Source of the DNA: Chloroflexota bacterium
GTDB taxonomy: Bacteria; Chloroflexota; Anaerolineae; Promineifilales; Promineifilaceae
Reading direction: 5' to 3'
NCBI GenBank assembly: GCA_020353135.1
Contig: CP070688.1
Location: 1,928,802 to 1,938,245 of the forward strand
DNA: 9,444 nt
A model generated the notes under the pieces. The model searched no databases and was not told where the DNA came from. It saw only the letters and a list, made by a program, of their open reading frames with translations. The translations under genes were made by a program, and so were the position numbers. Below, one piece after another: positions 1 to 6,699 of the stretch (position 1 is the stretch's first letter; every line of letters begins with the position of its first letter).

Positions 1-75
1 ATGGAATTCAACTAATTCAAACATCTATTAACTACCTGTGGTCAGTTCTATGCGCGAAGGGTTTCAATGACGGTG

Positions 76-93
76 AAGCGGGTGAATCCGCTT
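76..93 (-). terminator. Hairpin at the stop codon of the NTF2-like gene (weak terminator candidate)
   Basis: A perfect 6-bp inverted repeat AAGCGG / CCGCTT (76-81 and 88-93) with a 6-base loop overlaps the TAA stop of the minus-strand gene that ends at 92. Read on the minus strand, it is not followed by a T-run, so it does not meet the usual form of an intrinsic terminator. It may still protect the 3' end or be chance. The rest of 1-75 shows no supportable gene. Confidence 0.25.
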
Positions 94-526
94 ACGCCTC
101 GGACGCGATTTCACCTTCTCGTAGTTCCCAAAGTACATTCACGATCAACCAACCCCGATCACCGAAGTTGGCCAGCTGGAGATAGTCGACGAAATGGGGT
201 GAAACACAATTCACCATGGCAATGTGCCTGAATATGTCGACGATCGTCAATTGGTAGATTCGTTCCGGTTCCGGCACTTCAGTTCCTCCACCTTCTTCTG
301 TGAAGGTGACCAGCATGTCTGCCGTAGTGGGGCGCCGCAGTTGCAACTCCTCGCTTTCCACATCCCGTTCTATTGTGCGTTTCACCAGATCTGGGTGCAG
401 ACAGCGACGCATCCGTTCGGCGTCACCATGATACCAGCCGTCGACATAGTCGAGCGTGGCTTGCCAGATAGCGTCGAAATCTTCTTGCCGCGGAATCTCA
501 CCTACCGAATCCATAGATTGTTCCAT
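92..526 (-). CDS. NTF2-like (SnoaL / lumazine-binding-type) small protein
   Basis: This gene encodes 144 residues, a usual length for a single-domain NTF2-like (alpha+beta barrel, 'putative lumazine-binding', DUF-style) protein. The signature is the N-terminal helix pair and following segment at residues 26-50, with DYVDGWYHGDAERM and then CLHPDLVKR. This matches the family pattern of an aromatic/GD motif followed by HP. A strand-rich C-terminal half follows (IYQLTIVDIF, HIAMVNCVSPHFVDYLQLA, GWLIVNVLW). There is no signal peptide or membrane segment, so it is probably cytosolic. Some members are enzymes and others bind small ligands, and the sequence does not tell which this is. The ATG at 526 is supported by GAGGG at 536-540, nine bases upstream. 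The gene lies 102 bases downstream of the hydrolase-LuxR gene on the same strand and may be its regulatory target. Family assignment is by motif recall only. Confidence 0.75.
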   Translation of the reverse strand: MEQSMDSVGEIPRQEDFDAIWQATLDYVDGWYHGDAERMRRCLHPDLVKRTIERDVESEELQLRRPTTADMLVTFTEEGGGTEVPEPERIYQLTIVDIFRHIAMVNCVSPHFVDYLQLANFGDRGWLIVNVLWELREGEIASEA

Positions 527-575
527 GTTTCATATCCCTCAATTCATCATTTACAACGACACCATTCAGGATAAC

Positions 576-622
576 GACAGTACTGTCACATTGAAAAGGG
601 ACATTTGTCCCCTATTTGTCAC
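576..622. promoter_or_regulatory. Cluster of GACA/TGTC half-sites between the hydrolase-LuxR and NTF2-like genes
   Basis: A perfect 12-bp palindrome GACAGTACTGTC (576-587) is followed by GGGACA-TT-TGTCCC (598-611) and a further TGTCAC (617-622) that repeats TGTCAC at 584-589. On the minus strand GACAAAT occurs twice, 11 bases (about one helical turn) apart. The spacing and the shared GACA/TGTC core suggest a binding site for a dimeric regulator, possibly the LuxR-type protein encoded just upstream. The local sequence is AT-rich (23 of 60 G+C over 541-600). A single 12-bp palindrome is expected by chance about twice in a window of this size, so the clustering is the evidence, not any one element. 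Confidence 0.4.
594..613 (-). terminator. Possible intrinsic terminator after the hydrolase-LuxR gene
   Basis: Read on the minus strand, AGGGGAC-AAAT-GTCCCTT forms a short stem of about seven pairs including one G-T wobble, closed by a four-base loop and running into TTTT. It begins about 16 bases after the TAG stop at 629-631. It is short for a strong terminator and overlaps the palindrome cluster, so the same bases could instead be an operator. Confidence 0.4.
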
Positions 623-628
623 GATTTT

Positions 629-1738
629 CTATGGACGCTCGTGGTCTACGTTTATGCCTCTCTGCAAAGCCAAGGCGACAGCCTCCCTTCGGCTAGACAC
701 CTGCAACTTACTATAGATATTGGAAACATAATTACGAACTGTTCTTGGACTCAATGTTAGCTGTCGTGCAATCTCGTTGTTCTGATAGCCATGCACCATT
801 GCTCGCAATACTTCTAGCTCACGAGGGGTGAGTTCCAGAAATAGCACCTCCTGGTCGAGGACTCCTTCGCTATCTTCGCCACCCCTTAGCTTTTCCTCAG
901 TGATGCCAAGAAATGGATAGAACGCCTCCCAAAACGCTGGCCAGGCGGATTCGGTTGCCAATAGCACATGGTTCTTGCTGTCTAATGTGACGAAACGTGC
1001 GTCTGGGATCTGAGCGGCCGTTTGACGGCCCTGCTCAAATGAAACTGCGGCATCGTGCTTGGCCTGCAAAACCAACGTGGGCATCTTGAGCGTCGCCGCT
1101 GCTTCACGAACATCCACCGTGTAAAATGCTCTTGAGATTTCGACTGCATTCTCAGGGGATGTGGATATGAGCTGCAAATCATTGTACCATCGGAACTGCT
1201 CCGCTGTGCCGTCAGGGATCAAATATGTCGTGTGTAGTTGCCGGTAAGCGGGATTATCGTTGCCCCAATTCAATCTTACGAGTTTTAGTTCAATTTCTAC
1301 AGCTTCTCGTTCTTCTTTTGTAAGGTTCCTTTGTAACACCCCGACCAGATAACAACCATAGAGAACTAGCCTGTTCACTCTTTCAGGATGACGGGCGGCG
1401 TAGGTTACGGCAACGGAGCCCCCTTGCGACATGGCAAACAGGTCAAACTGTTCTAGCCCGGCCGCATCCACTACTGTTTCAAGGTCGCCCACCAGAGTAT
1501 CAATTGAAAAATCACTCACCTCCCAGTCGGATAGACCACAACCGCGCATATCATGACGGTAAAGTGTGTGAAACCGCGACCAACGCTGTAGCCAGGGCTG
1601 CCAGACAGGGCTGGTTAGGTCATACTCCAGGTGACTCAACCAATTCGCTACCTTTACCAAAGGTGGTCCCTGCCCTATTTTGGCGTAGGCCAGACGTGTG
1701 CTATCGGCGGCTACACAGAATCTAATCTCTTGATTCAT
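629..1738 (-). CDS. Alpha/beta-hydrolase fused to a C-terminal LuxR-type HTH regulator
   Basis: This 369-residue protein has two modules. Residues 1-278 are an alpha/beta-hydrolase fold: the nucleophile elbow is AMSQGG with Ser104, the acid is probably Asp229 in QAKHD, and the histidine is His257 in SKNH, so the catalytic triad looks complete. DMRGCGLSD (63-71) is the conserved loop before the cap region. Residues 302-362 are a LuxR/GerE helix-turn-helix, beginning LTPRELEVL and containing NNEIARQLTLSPRTVRNYVSNI. There is no signal peptide, so it acts in the cytosol. It probably binds or hydrolyses a small ligand and couples that to transcription; the ligand is unknown. The same hydrolase module is known joined to LuxR HTH or class III cyclase domains in Chloroflexota and Actinomycetota. 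The ATG at 1738 has GAGGA at 1743-1747, rather close to the start. The NTF2-like gene lies 102 bases downstream on the same strand. Confidence 0.88.
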   Translation of the reverse strand: MNQEIRFCVAADSTRLAYAKIGQGPPLVKVANWLSHLEYDLTSPVWQPWLQRWSRFHTLYRHDMRGCGLSDWEVSDFSIDTLVGDLETVVDAAGLEQFDLFAMSQGGSVAVTYAARHPERVNRLVLYGCYLVGVLQRNLTKEEREAVEIELKLVRLNWGNDNPAYRQLHTTYLIPDGTAEQFRWYNDLQLISTSPENAVEISRAFYTVDVREAAATLKMPTLVLQAKHDAAVSFEQGRQTAAQIPDARFVTLDSKNHVLLATESAWPAFWEAFYPFLGITEEKLRGGEDSEGVLDQEVLFLELTPRELEVLRAMVHGYQNNEIARQLTLSPRTVRNYVSNIYSKLQVSSRREAVALALQRGINVDHERP

Positions 1739-1913
1739 GGTTCCTCGCTATGCAATGTCTTGGCCGCCTCTCGGCGTGCGACAATGACATTGCCAGCAAC
1801 TTAGCGCTTCGCATCGGCCAGATTCGCTGCCAAGCGGCGTGGCAAATATGCCGACCGCGACGCCGGTTAACGATGAAGACCTGACTAAAGCAGGGTCTTT
1901 GAAATACCTGGTA

Positions 1914-2330
1914 TCAGCCAGTGCGGTCGTCCGTATCAGGTGGGTAAGCATTATGGCCGCTGTCAATTGCCCGCACTATATCGGGTGTTGGGTTGGTGTC
2001 GAATCTGACCGCCATAACCGACGCCATACCAAACGCATAACATTTCAAGATTCGGTGCATGCCGTCCATTACGTTTCCGTCTGCACTTATGATTATTGGA
2101 TACTGTAGATCAGCTGCCAAAGCCCTTTTGATGTGCTCGCCGATGTCCCGCCACAGCGGCGGATCGCTCAGGGAATTGCACCGGAAATTGTCGCTCTGCC
2201 AATCAAAACTGTCCAACGAGATCTGCTCGATTGGCAAAGACTCTGCCACAGCCCAGAGTGTACGCGCTTTCCAGTAATATTCACTGTGCTCATCTCTTTC
2301 GACGTAGCCATGTTCAGGCCATTTGGTCAT
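1914..2330 (-). CDS. Small stand-alone ParB/sulfiredoxin-fold-like protein
   Basis: This gene encodes 138 residues. The recognisable part is the C-terminal half: YPIIISADGNVMDGMHRILK followed by CYAFGMASVMAVRF (residues 77-110). This resembles the ParB N-terminal / sulfiredoxin fold, in which a strand is followed by DGxHR (Asp89, Gly90, His92, Arg93), a helix with an A-x-G turn, and another strand. The N-terminal half (MTKWPEHGYVERDEHSEYYW) is not recognised. There is no C-terminal HTH or dimerisation domain as in true ParB, so a chromosome-partition role is unlikely. Nucleotide binding or hydrolysis is possible but unproven. The frame is open to 2504, but the ATG at 2330 is preferred because AGGGA stands five bases before it and the upstream extension is Arg-rich without family features. 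It is 175 bases upstream of the hydrolase-LuxR gene on the same strand. Confidence 0.62.
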   Translation of the reverse strand: MTKWPEHGYVERDEHSEYYWKARTLWAVAESLPIEQISLDSFDWQSDNFRCNSLSDPPLWRDIGEHIKRALAADLQYPIIISADGNVMDGMHRILKCYAFGMASVMAVRFDTNPTPDIVRAIDSGHNAYPPDTDDRTG

Positions 2331-2731
2331 GTTATTCCCTGTTATTGGTTCGGCAAGCGCTTCGCATTCACCGTCCGGATAATCAAATTCTGTCAGGTAA
2401 AGCCTAAAACTCCTACGGACATAACCTAATAGCCCTGATGTTCTAACCGGAAGTCTAACACGCCGCCTACATGCCGCAACAAGGACTTCGGCGTCGAAAA
2501 CCAAACTACTTCTTTAGGTCAGGATGGCATTGGTGGAAGAGAGGTAGGTAACTGCACGTAACGTCGATTGGCCTACGAGGAACAGGATGATAGAGTAAGT
2601 AGCAACAGTAACGAGCTCAACATTAGCAGTCGTCGAAGTAAGCGACGACCAGCTTTCCCTCTATAGTCAATTATTCATCTTGCCAGATCTTGAGTTCGAG
2701 TTTCACCAAATGCCTTGAGGTGGATCAAGCT
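2331..2731. other. Divergent intergenic region without a convincing gene
   Basis: This stretch separates the minus-strand ParB-like gene from the plus-strand cyclase. Positions 2331-2504 stay open in the frame of the ParB-like gene but look non-coding. Positions 2505-2689 have no usable frame. A perfect inverted repeat at 2629-2649 and a TATAGT (2662-2667) that could be a -10 element for the plus-strand gene are the only structures seen. No clear -35 element accompanies it. Confidence 0.5.
2629..2649. promoter_or_regulatory. Perfect 7-bp inverted repeat upstream of the cyclase gene
   Basis: GTCGTCG (2629-2635) and CGACGAC (2643-2649) are exact inverted repeats around a seven-base loop AAGTAAG. 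The element ends 12 bases before a possible -10 (TATAGT, 2662-2667), where a -35 element or an activator site would lie. No T-run follows on either strand, so it is more likely a protein-binding site than a terminator. Confidence 0.35.
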
Positions 2732-2734
2732 TTG
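2717..2734 (+). promoter_or_regulatory. Ribosome binding site that supports the TTG start at 2732
   Basis: GAGGTGG (2717-2723) stands eight bases before TTG at 2732-2734. The upstream alternative TTG at 2690 has no Shine-Dalgarno-like sequence. Starting at 2732 gives MICPECQ, placing the first zinc-ribbon cysteines at the extreme N-terminus as is usual for this family. Confidence 0.6.
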
Positions 2735-4162
2735 ATATGTCCTGAATGCCAGACGTCAAATCGCGAGGGGGCGAACTTCTGCCGGCGCTGTGGACGATTG
2801 CTGGTCGAACACTGTCCTCGCTGCCGTATATCACTTCTGCCGGATTCTGATTTTTGTGACAATTGCGGCCGCCCGTTAACGCCGGCGGCAACCCTGGGTT
2901 GGGTTACTGGTGGCGACCATCCTCAGAGTAGTGGCGCAAAGCGCGTCGATCTATCCCGAACGGATATTCCTGCTGCAGCAGATGCTGCCCCTCCAGTGGA
3001 GGATGGATCTCTCGCTGCCGCCGAGCAGCAAATTCTATCGCCAACCGTTCCCCGCCTGGACCGTTATATACCTGAGGAGCTCCGAGAGAAGCTCGACGCG
3101 GCTCGATCGAAAGGCGAAATGGTGGGTGAGCGGCGGATCGTGACCATGCTTTTTTGTGACGTCAAAGGATCGACCGCCGCGGCCGAACATCTCGACCCCG
3201 AAGAATGGACCGAGATCATCAACGGCGCCTTCGAGCATATGATCAAGCCCGTCTACAAATACGAAGGCACTGTCGCTCGCCTGATGGGCGATGGCATCCT
3301 GGCTTTCTTTGGCGCGCCTATCACTCATGAAGACGATCCGCAGCGGGCTATATTAGCCGGACTGGACATTGTTTCTCAAATTGCTGCCTATCGCGAACGG
3401 ATCAACCAAGCATGGGGAATTGATATTAATGTTCGAGTCGGAATCAATACCGGGCTAGTCGTCGTCGGAACCGTCGGTTCGGACCTGCGCATGGAGTACT
3501 CGGCCATGGGCGATGCCATTAACCTGGCTGCGCGCATGGAGCAGACGGCCGAGCCAGGCACGGTTCAGGTCGCCCATGATACGTACAAGATCGTCAAATC
3601 CCTTTTCGAAGTTGAAGAACTGGGTGGGATCGCAATCAAAGGCAAAGCAGATCCAGTGTTGGCCTACAGAGTGTCAGGGCGCAAAGCTGAAGCCGGCCGG
3701 CAACGGGGCATTGAGGGTCTACATGCTCCCCTGGTCGGAAGAGACCATGAACTGGGCACGCTTCAAAACGTACTCTCAAAAGCTGGGCAGGGCGTAGGCC
3801 ATATCGTCAGCGTGATTGGAGAAGCCGGCCTGGGCAAGAGCCGGCTAATTCGTGAGGCTAAACGATCTCTTGATAATGGCCACTCACTCGATTGGATTGA
3901 GACGGCATCTGTCTCTTATGAGACCAACCAGCCTTATGCTCCCTTCCAGCGCCTGATCCGTCGGCTCAACAACATAAACCCTGGCGATTCGGCCGAGCAG
4001 ATGCAGGAAAAACTGGCCGACCTGCGCCGTCAACTAGACGAGTCTGGCGGGCATCGAGCTCAACGGGTTTTTCAAACGCTATTTAATCTGGAAAGCGACG
4101 ACGGCCGAAGAGGAGTTCCGCCACCTGTATTCACAAATCGCCGTTCGGCCGCTCTCAGATAA
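2732..4162 (+). CDS. 5' open segment: zinc ribbons, cyclase domain and truncated ATPase
   Basis: This open segment of 476 residues could still be translated. Zinc ribbon 1 uses Cys3, Cys6, Cys17 and Cys20, and ribbon 2 uses Cys28, Cys31, Cys42 and Cys45. A variable Ala/Pro-rich linker (about 50-110) precedes the class III nucleotide cyclase domain at about 133-316. Its metal-binding aspartates are Asp143 (FCDVKGST) and Asp187 (RLMGDG), and the catalytic Asn264/Arg268 lie in AINLAARME, so it looks intact. A GRDHEL motif opens the ATPase, with Walker A GEAGLGKS (363-370, Lys369). After about residue 454 the tail (GRRGVPPPVF...) is out of frame and ends at 4162. The product would be a cyclase without its ATPase/TPR control region, possibly still making cAMP from ATP; substrate choice (ATP or GTP) is not proven. 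The start is TTG at 2732; TTG at 2690 is the alternative. Confidence 0.7.
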   Translation: MICPECQTSNREGANFCRRCGRLLVEHCPRCRISLLPDSDFCDNCGRPLTPAATLGWVTGGDHPQSSGAKRVDLSRTDIPAAADAAPPVEDGSLAAAEQQILSPTVPRLDRYIPEELREKLDAARSKGEMVGERRIVTMLFCDVKGSTAAAEHLDPEEWTEIINGAFEHMIKPVYKYEGTVARLMGDGILAFFGAPITHEDDPQRAILAGLDIVSQIAAYRERINQAWGIDINVRVGINTGLVVVGTVGSDLRMEYSAMGDAINLAARMEQTAEPGTVQVAHDTYKIVKSLFEVEELGGIAIKGKADPVLAYRVSGRKAEAGRQRGIEGLHAPLVGRDHELGTLQNVLSKAGQGVGHIVSVIGEAGLGKSRLIREAKRSLDNGHSLDWIETASVSYETNQPYAPFQRLIRRLNNINPGDSAEQMQEKLADLRRQLDESGGHRAQRVFQTLFNLESDDGRRGVPPPVFTNRRSAALR

Positions 4163-4403
4163 TCAGGTAAACGAGCTGATCGATGGATTATTAGTCGATG
4201 CCGATATGCCTCAGAACCTGCGTGCGCGCATTCTCGAGAGTGCTGGCGGCAACCCATTCTTTGTGGAAGAGGTGGTCCGCAGTCTGATCGACAATCAGGC
4301 GCTAGTGGCCGAGGAAATTGAGCGAGACGGGCAAAAGACGATTTTGTGGCGTTCGAGGGGTAATGGCCAGCAAATCGAGATACCCGATAGCTTGCAGTCG
4401 TGA
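4104..4403 (+). pseudogene. Middle fragment: C-terminal part of the AAA ATPase domain
   Basis: In the third frame, residues AEEEFRHLYSQIAVRPLSD lead into a typical helical lid of this ATPase family. The signature ESAGGNPFFVEEVVRSLID (about 4236-4292) is followed by a segment ending IPDSLQS and TGA at 4401-4403. There is no plausible own start: the first ATG at 4206 is mid-domain and has no ribosome binding site. It is a remnant of the same gene, in the same frame as the 3' part. Confidence 0.75.
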
Positions 4404-6314
4404 TTATCATCCAGGATTGACCGTCTGGAAGAAGAAACCAGGCAATTGCTGCAGACGGCGGCGGTTATCGGCCGTTCCTTCTACCGCCGGGTGTTAGAAG
4501 CCATCGAGGTGCAAAGCCAGGAGACTGGCCAGGTAATCGAGCGTCGACTTAACATCTTGCTGCGATTGGAAATGATTCAAGAAGCGGCTCGCCTGCCGGA
4601 ACTCGAATACAAATTCAGCAACCCTCTCACTCAGGAAGTCGCCTACAAGACGATTCTGTTAAAACGTCGCCGGGAACTCCACCAGCGCGTAGGCCAGGCC
4701 TTAGAGGAACTGTTTCCGGACCAGCAACGGGAGCTTGCGCCTCTATTGGCTTATCACTTCGCCGAGGGCAACCTTCAAAAGAAAGCCTTTGATTATTATC
4801 TAATGGCTGGCGATTCAGCATCCCGGCTATTTGCCAATATTGAGGCCCTAGATAATTATGACCGGGCACTGGACTTCATAGAAAGCGTCGATCCCGATAT
4901 CGATGAATTGGAAACGTTGTACTCGAGGCGAGGCCGGGCCCTGGAGCTGCTATCTCGCTACGAAGACTCATTGGAAAACTACGAAGCGATGCTCAAACTA
5001 GCCCAGGATCGGAATGATAAGCGGTTGGAATTGGCGGCTAAAATGGCCCAGGCCACCATTCACAGCATCCCGAGCAAAGTATTTGATGCCGGACGTAGCC
5101 TGCAATTATCCGAGGAAGCCCGAAATCTGGCCCACGATTTAGGCGATAGTTCTGCCGAAGCCAAAATCTCCTGGAACTTGATGCTTCATTATCTATGGGC
5201 TAGTTTCGATTTTGAACAGGCCGTTCACTATGGAGAAACGGCTGCGCAAATAGCTCGAGATTCCAACTTGACTGTCGAGTTGGGTCCCATCCTCAATGAT
5301 TTGGCCTTGGCCTATTATGGCATCGGTCGACTTGACGAATCGTTACGGACCTTTGAGGAAAGCCGTAAGATCTTGCAGGATGGCAATAATCTACCGCTTC
5401 TGGCCCTCAACCTCACGAATCTTTCTACCATTCAGTTTCTGATCGGCAATGGCGAGACAGCCCTGTCCTTTATGGAAGAGGCCGAAAGAATCTATCATTC
5501 TATCGATAATAGCTGGGGATTGGCAGGTAGTCTTTTCTATCGCGGCATAATTCACTTGATCAGCGGTAGCTGGGGAGAGGCGCTTTTCGCCTTGGATAGA
5601 TCGATCGAGTTTTGCGAGATCGCACAGGCGGAGATGTTGCTCGCATCAAGCCTGCTGGCGAAGGCAAACTACTGCATTTTGGTCGGCGCCGCCGAAACCG
5701 GGCTTTCCCTCTGCCGGAGATCGCTGAAGCTGTATGAAACGCATCTGCCGAATATTCGAGGTTATCCTTGGGGGGTGATGAGTCACCTATTTCTCATCGC
5801 CGGAGACCAATCCCGTGCTCGGGAAGCTCTGCAGAATAGCCTGGCTGACCTGGATTTGGATTTGCCTCCAATGCCGATACTCTCTTCTATCGAGGTGCGA
5901 TTGGCCGCGATAAGGTTCCACCTGGCTGATGGGCGCCCTGATTTGGCGGCCGGCGTCGCCGACGAACTGCTTGATTATCTGGAGCGGTTTCATGTCAAGC
6001 ATTTTCGAAGCGATACGATGATGCTCATGGCGAAGGCATTTCTAGCTTTAGATCGGCCAACGGAGGCCAATAAACTCTTGTCTGATGCCGGCCGCGAGGC
6101 AGAAGAACTGTCGACGCAGCCTGCCCTTTGGCAGATTCTGGACTCACAGGCGGATACACTGGAACGACTTGGCGATCCTGATCAGGCCGCATCCAAAAGA
6201 GACCAGGCTCGGGCCATACTGGTGACGCTCGCCGACTCCATCGTAGATGAGGCAGATCGCACTACGTTTCTTCAATTGCCGGATGTTCGCCGGCTATTTG
6301 AAGACCAAGAATGA
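4404..6314 (+). pseudogene. 3' fragment: winged-helix-like segment and TPR repeats
   Basis: This continues directly after the in-frame TGA with SRIDRLEEETRQLLQTAAVIG (split only by the stop), the segment that follows the ATPase lid in this family. FSNPLTQEVAYKTILL and RRELHQRVGQALEEL are the usual next elements. From about 4770 onward there are TPR-like helix pairs, for example AFDYYLMAGDSASRLFANI / EALDNYDRALDFIES and LNDLALAYYGIGRLDESLRTF. Such a region normally serves as a protein-protein sensing surface. About 636 codons are open without another lesion. No start codon with a Shine-Dalgarno sequence was found near its beginning; the first candidate codons (TTG 4446, ATG 4573) are inside conserved motifs. 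It probably does not make a separate protein, though translational restart cannot be excluded. Confidence 0.72.
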
Positions 6315-6637
6315 GCCAATATGCTCAAGTTAAACGGCTGGTCTCAGCCGGGACCGCAATTATCCTTCTGTTCTGTCGCAGTCCGAACTAACTGACAACA
6401 TGCTGATAAACAAATCAATGCAGGGCGTGCCTCCTCCGCTCCTGACTTGTCTGGGAGTTAGGGGAGTCTTGCATTCTTACAGGCTATCCGATAGGTTGAT
6501 GGATATTAGGGGATAGGCGGCGCCAATGTCAGTTTGAGTCTATACGCTGAGTACACTGGGTAGCCTTCGTTTCCAAAGCATACGGACGTGTAAACACACA
6601 AATTAGGGGCGCCGGTATTTAGTCATTCTCGTGCCTA
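6315..6637. other. Intergenic region without a gene
   Basis: Apart from the hairpin at 6335-6350 I see nothing coding here: stops are frequent in every frame and no ribosome binding site with a start precedes an open stretch. A few G-runs and short repeats (GGATA, AGGGGA) around 6458-6520 have no recognisable form. The lacI promoter begins right after it. Confidence 0.5.
6335..6350 (+). terminator. GC-rich hairpin downstream of the broken cyclase gene
   Basis: CGGCTG (6335-6340) and CAGCCG (6345-6350) form a perfect 6-bp stem around the tetraloop GTCT, 20 bases after the TGA at 6312-6314. No T-run follows immediately, so it is a terminator or 3'-end stabiliser candidate, not a classic intrinsic terminator. 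Confidence 0.4.
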
Positions 6638-6667
6638 TTGACACAGGTATTCATGTTAGACTATAAT
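6638..6667 (+). promoter_or_regulatory. Consensus sigma70-type promoter of the lacI-family gene
   Basis: TTGACA (6638-6643) and TATAAT (6662-6667) are both exact consensus hexamers with an 18-bp spacer. Transcription would start near 6674, giving a leader of about 37 bases before the ATG at 6711. The position immediately upstream of a regulator gene and the operator directly after the -10 make this the best supported regulatory element in the window. Confidence 0.88.
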
Positions 6668-6668
6668 G

Positions 6669-6699
6669 TTACGCAAGCGTTTGCGTTAATTTTGCGTAA
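6669..6699 (+). promoter_or_regulatory. LacI-type operator covering the transcription start, with an extra half-site
   Basis: ACGCAAGCGTTTGCGT (6671-6686) is symmetric at 14 of 16 positions about a central CG, the usual form of LacI/GalR-family operators. A third half-site, TTGCGT, lies at 6692-6697, eleven bases after the TTGCGT at 6681-6686. With TTACGCAA at 6669-6676 it makes an exact outer inverted repeat (TTGCGTAA at 6692-6699). The operator overlaps the predicted start of transcription, so binding would block RNA polymerase. Autorepression by the encoded LacI protein is the natural reading but is inferred. Confidence 0.8.

Larger units (their letters stand above)
2732..6314 (+). pseudogene. 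Broken zinc-ribbon / class III cyclase / AAA ATPase / TPR regulator
   Basis: Read across three open segments, this is one giant signalling protein: double zinc ribbon, adenylate/guanylate cyclase domain, AAA-type (AfsR/TOMM-like) ATPase, winged-helix-like segment and TPR repeats. Two lesions break it. First, near 4086-4104 the frame changes. The 5' frame reads FQTLFNLE just after the Walker A region, and the next frame resumes at WKATTAEEEFRHLY, a point normally found well after Walker B. The Walker B segment (family form LVFDDLHWAD) is missing, so roughly 70-100 residues appear deleted out of frame. Second, TGA at 4401-4403 interrupts PDSLQS-LSSRIDRLEEE, where the family has Leu or a similar residue. 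The 3' part then stays open for over 1.9 kb. Two independent lesions favour a genuine pseudogene over one sequencing error. The deletion size is estimated from memory of the family. Confidence 0.8.

Noticed and set aside
1884..1903. Imperfect hairpin GACCTG / CAGGGTC downstream of the ParB-like gene
   Set aside because: The stem has a bulge and in the relevant (minus) direction no T-run follows, so it was not called as a terminator.
1748..1966. Small open frames on both strands between and over the minus-strand genes (1748-1966 minus, 1839-2108 plus, 224-574 plus)
   Set aside because: They overlap better supported genes in other frames, lack motifs and lack ribosome binding sites.
2331..2504. 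N-terminal extension of the ParB-like gene to an ATG at 2504
   Set aside because: The extension is Arg-rich, has no family features or ribosome binding site that I can see, and the ATG at 2330 has a well-placed AGGGA.
4086..4104. Programmed ribosomal frameshift joining the two cyclase segments
   Set aside because: No slippery heptamer or following stem is evident, and the Walker B segment is absent in both frames, which a frameshift alone would not explain.
4401..4403. TGA as a selenocysteine codon
   Set aside because: The position is in a Leu-like spot of a helical segment, not a redox motif, and no clear selenocysteine insertion hairpin was seen next to it.
4072..4410. Minus-strand open frame of 112 codons across the broken cyclase gene
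   Set aside because: The plus strand here encodes recognisable ATPase-lid motifs such as NPFFVEEVVRSLID; the antisense product has no domain and no ribosome binding site was apparent.
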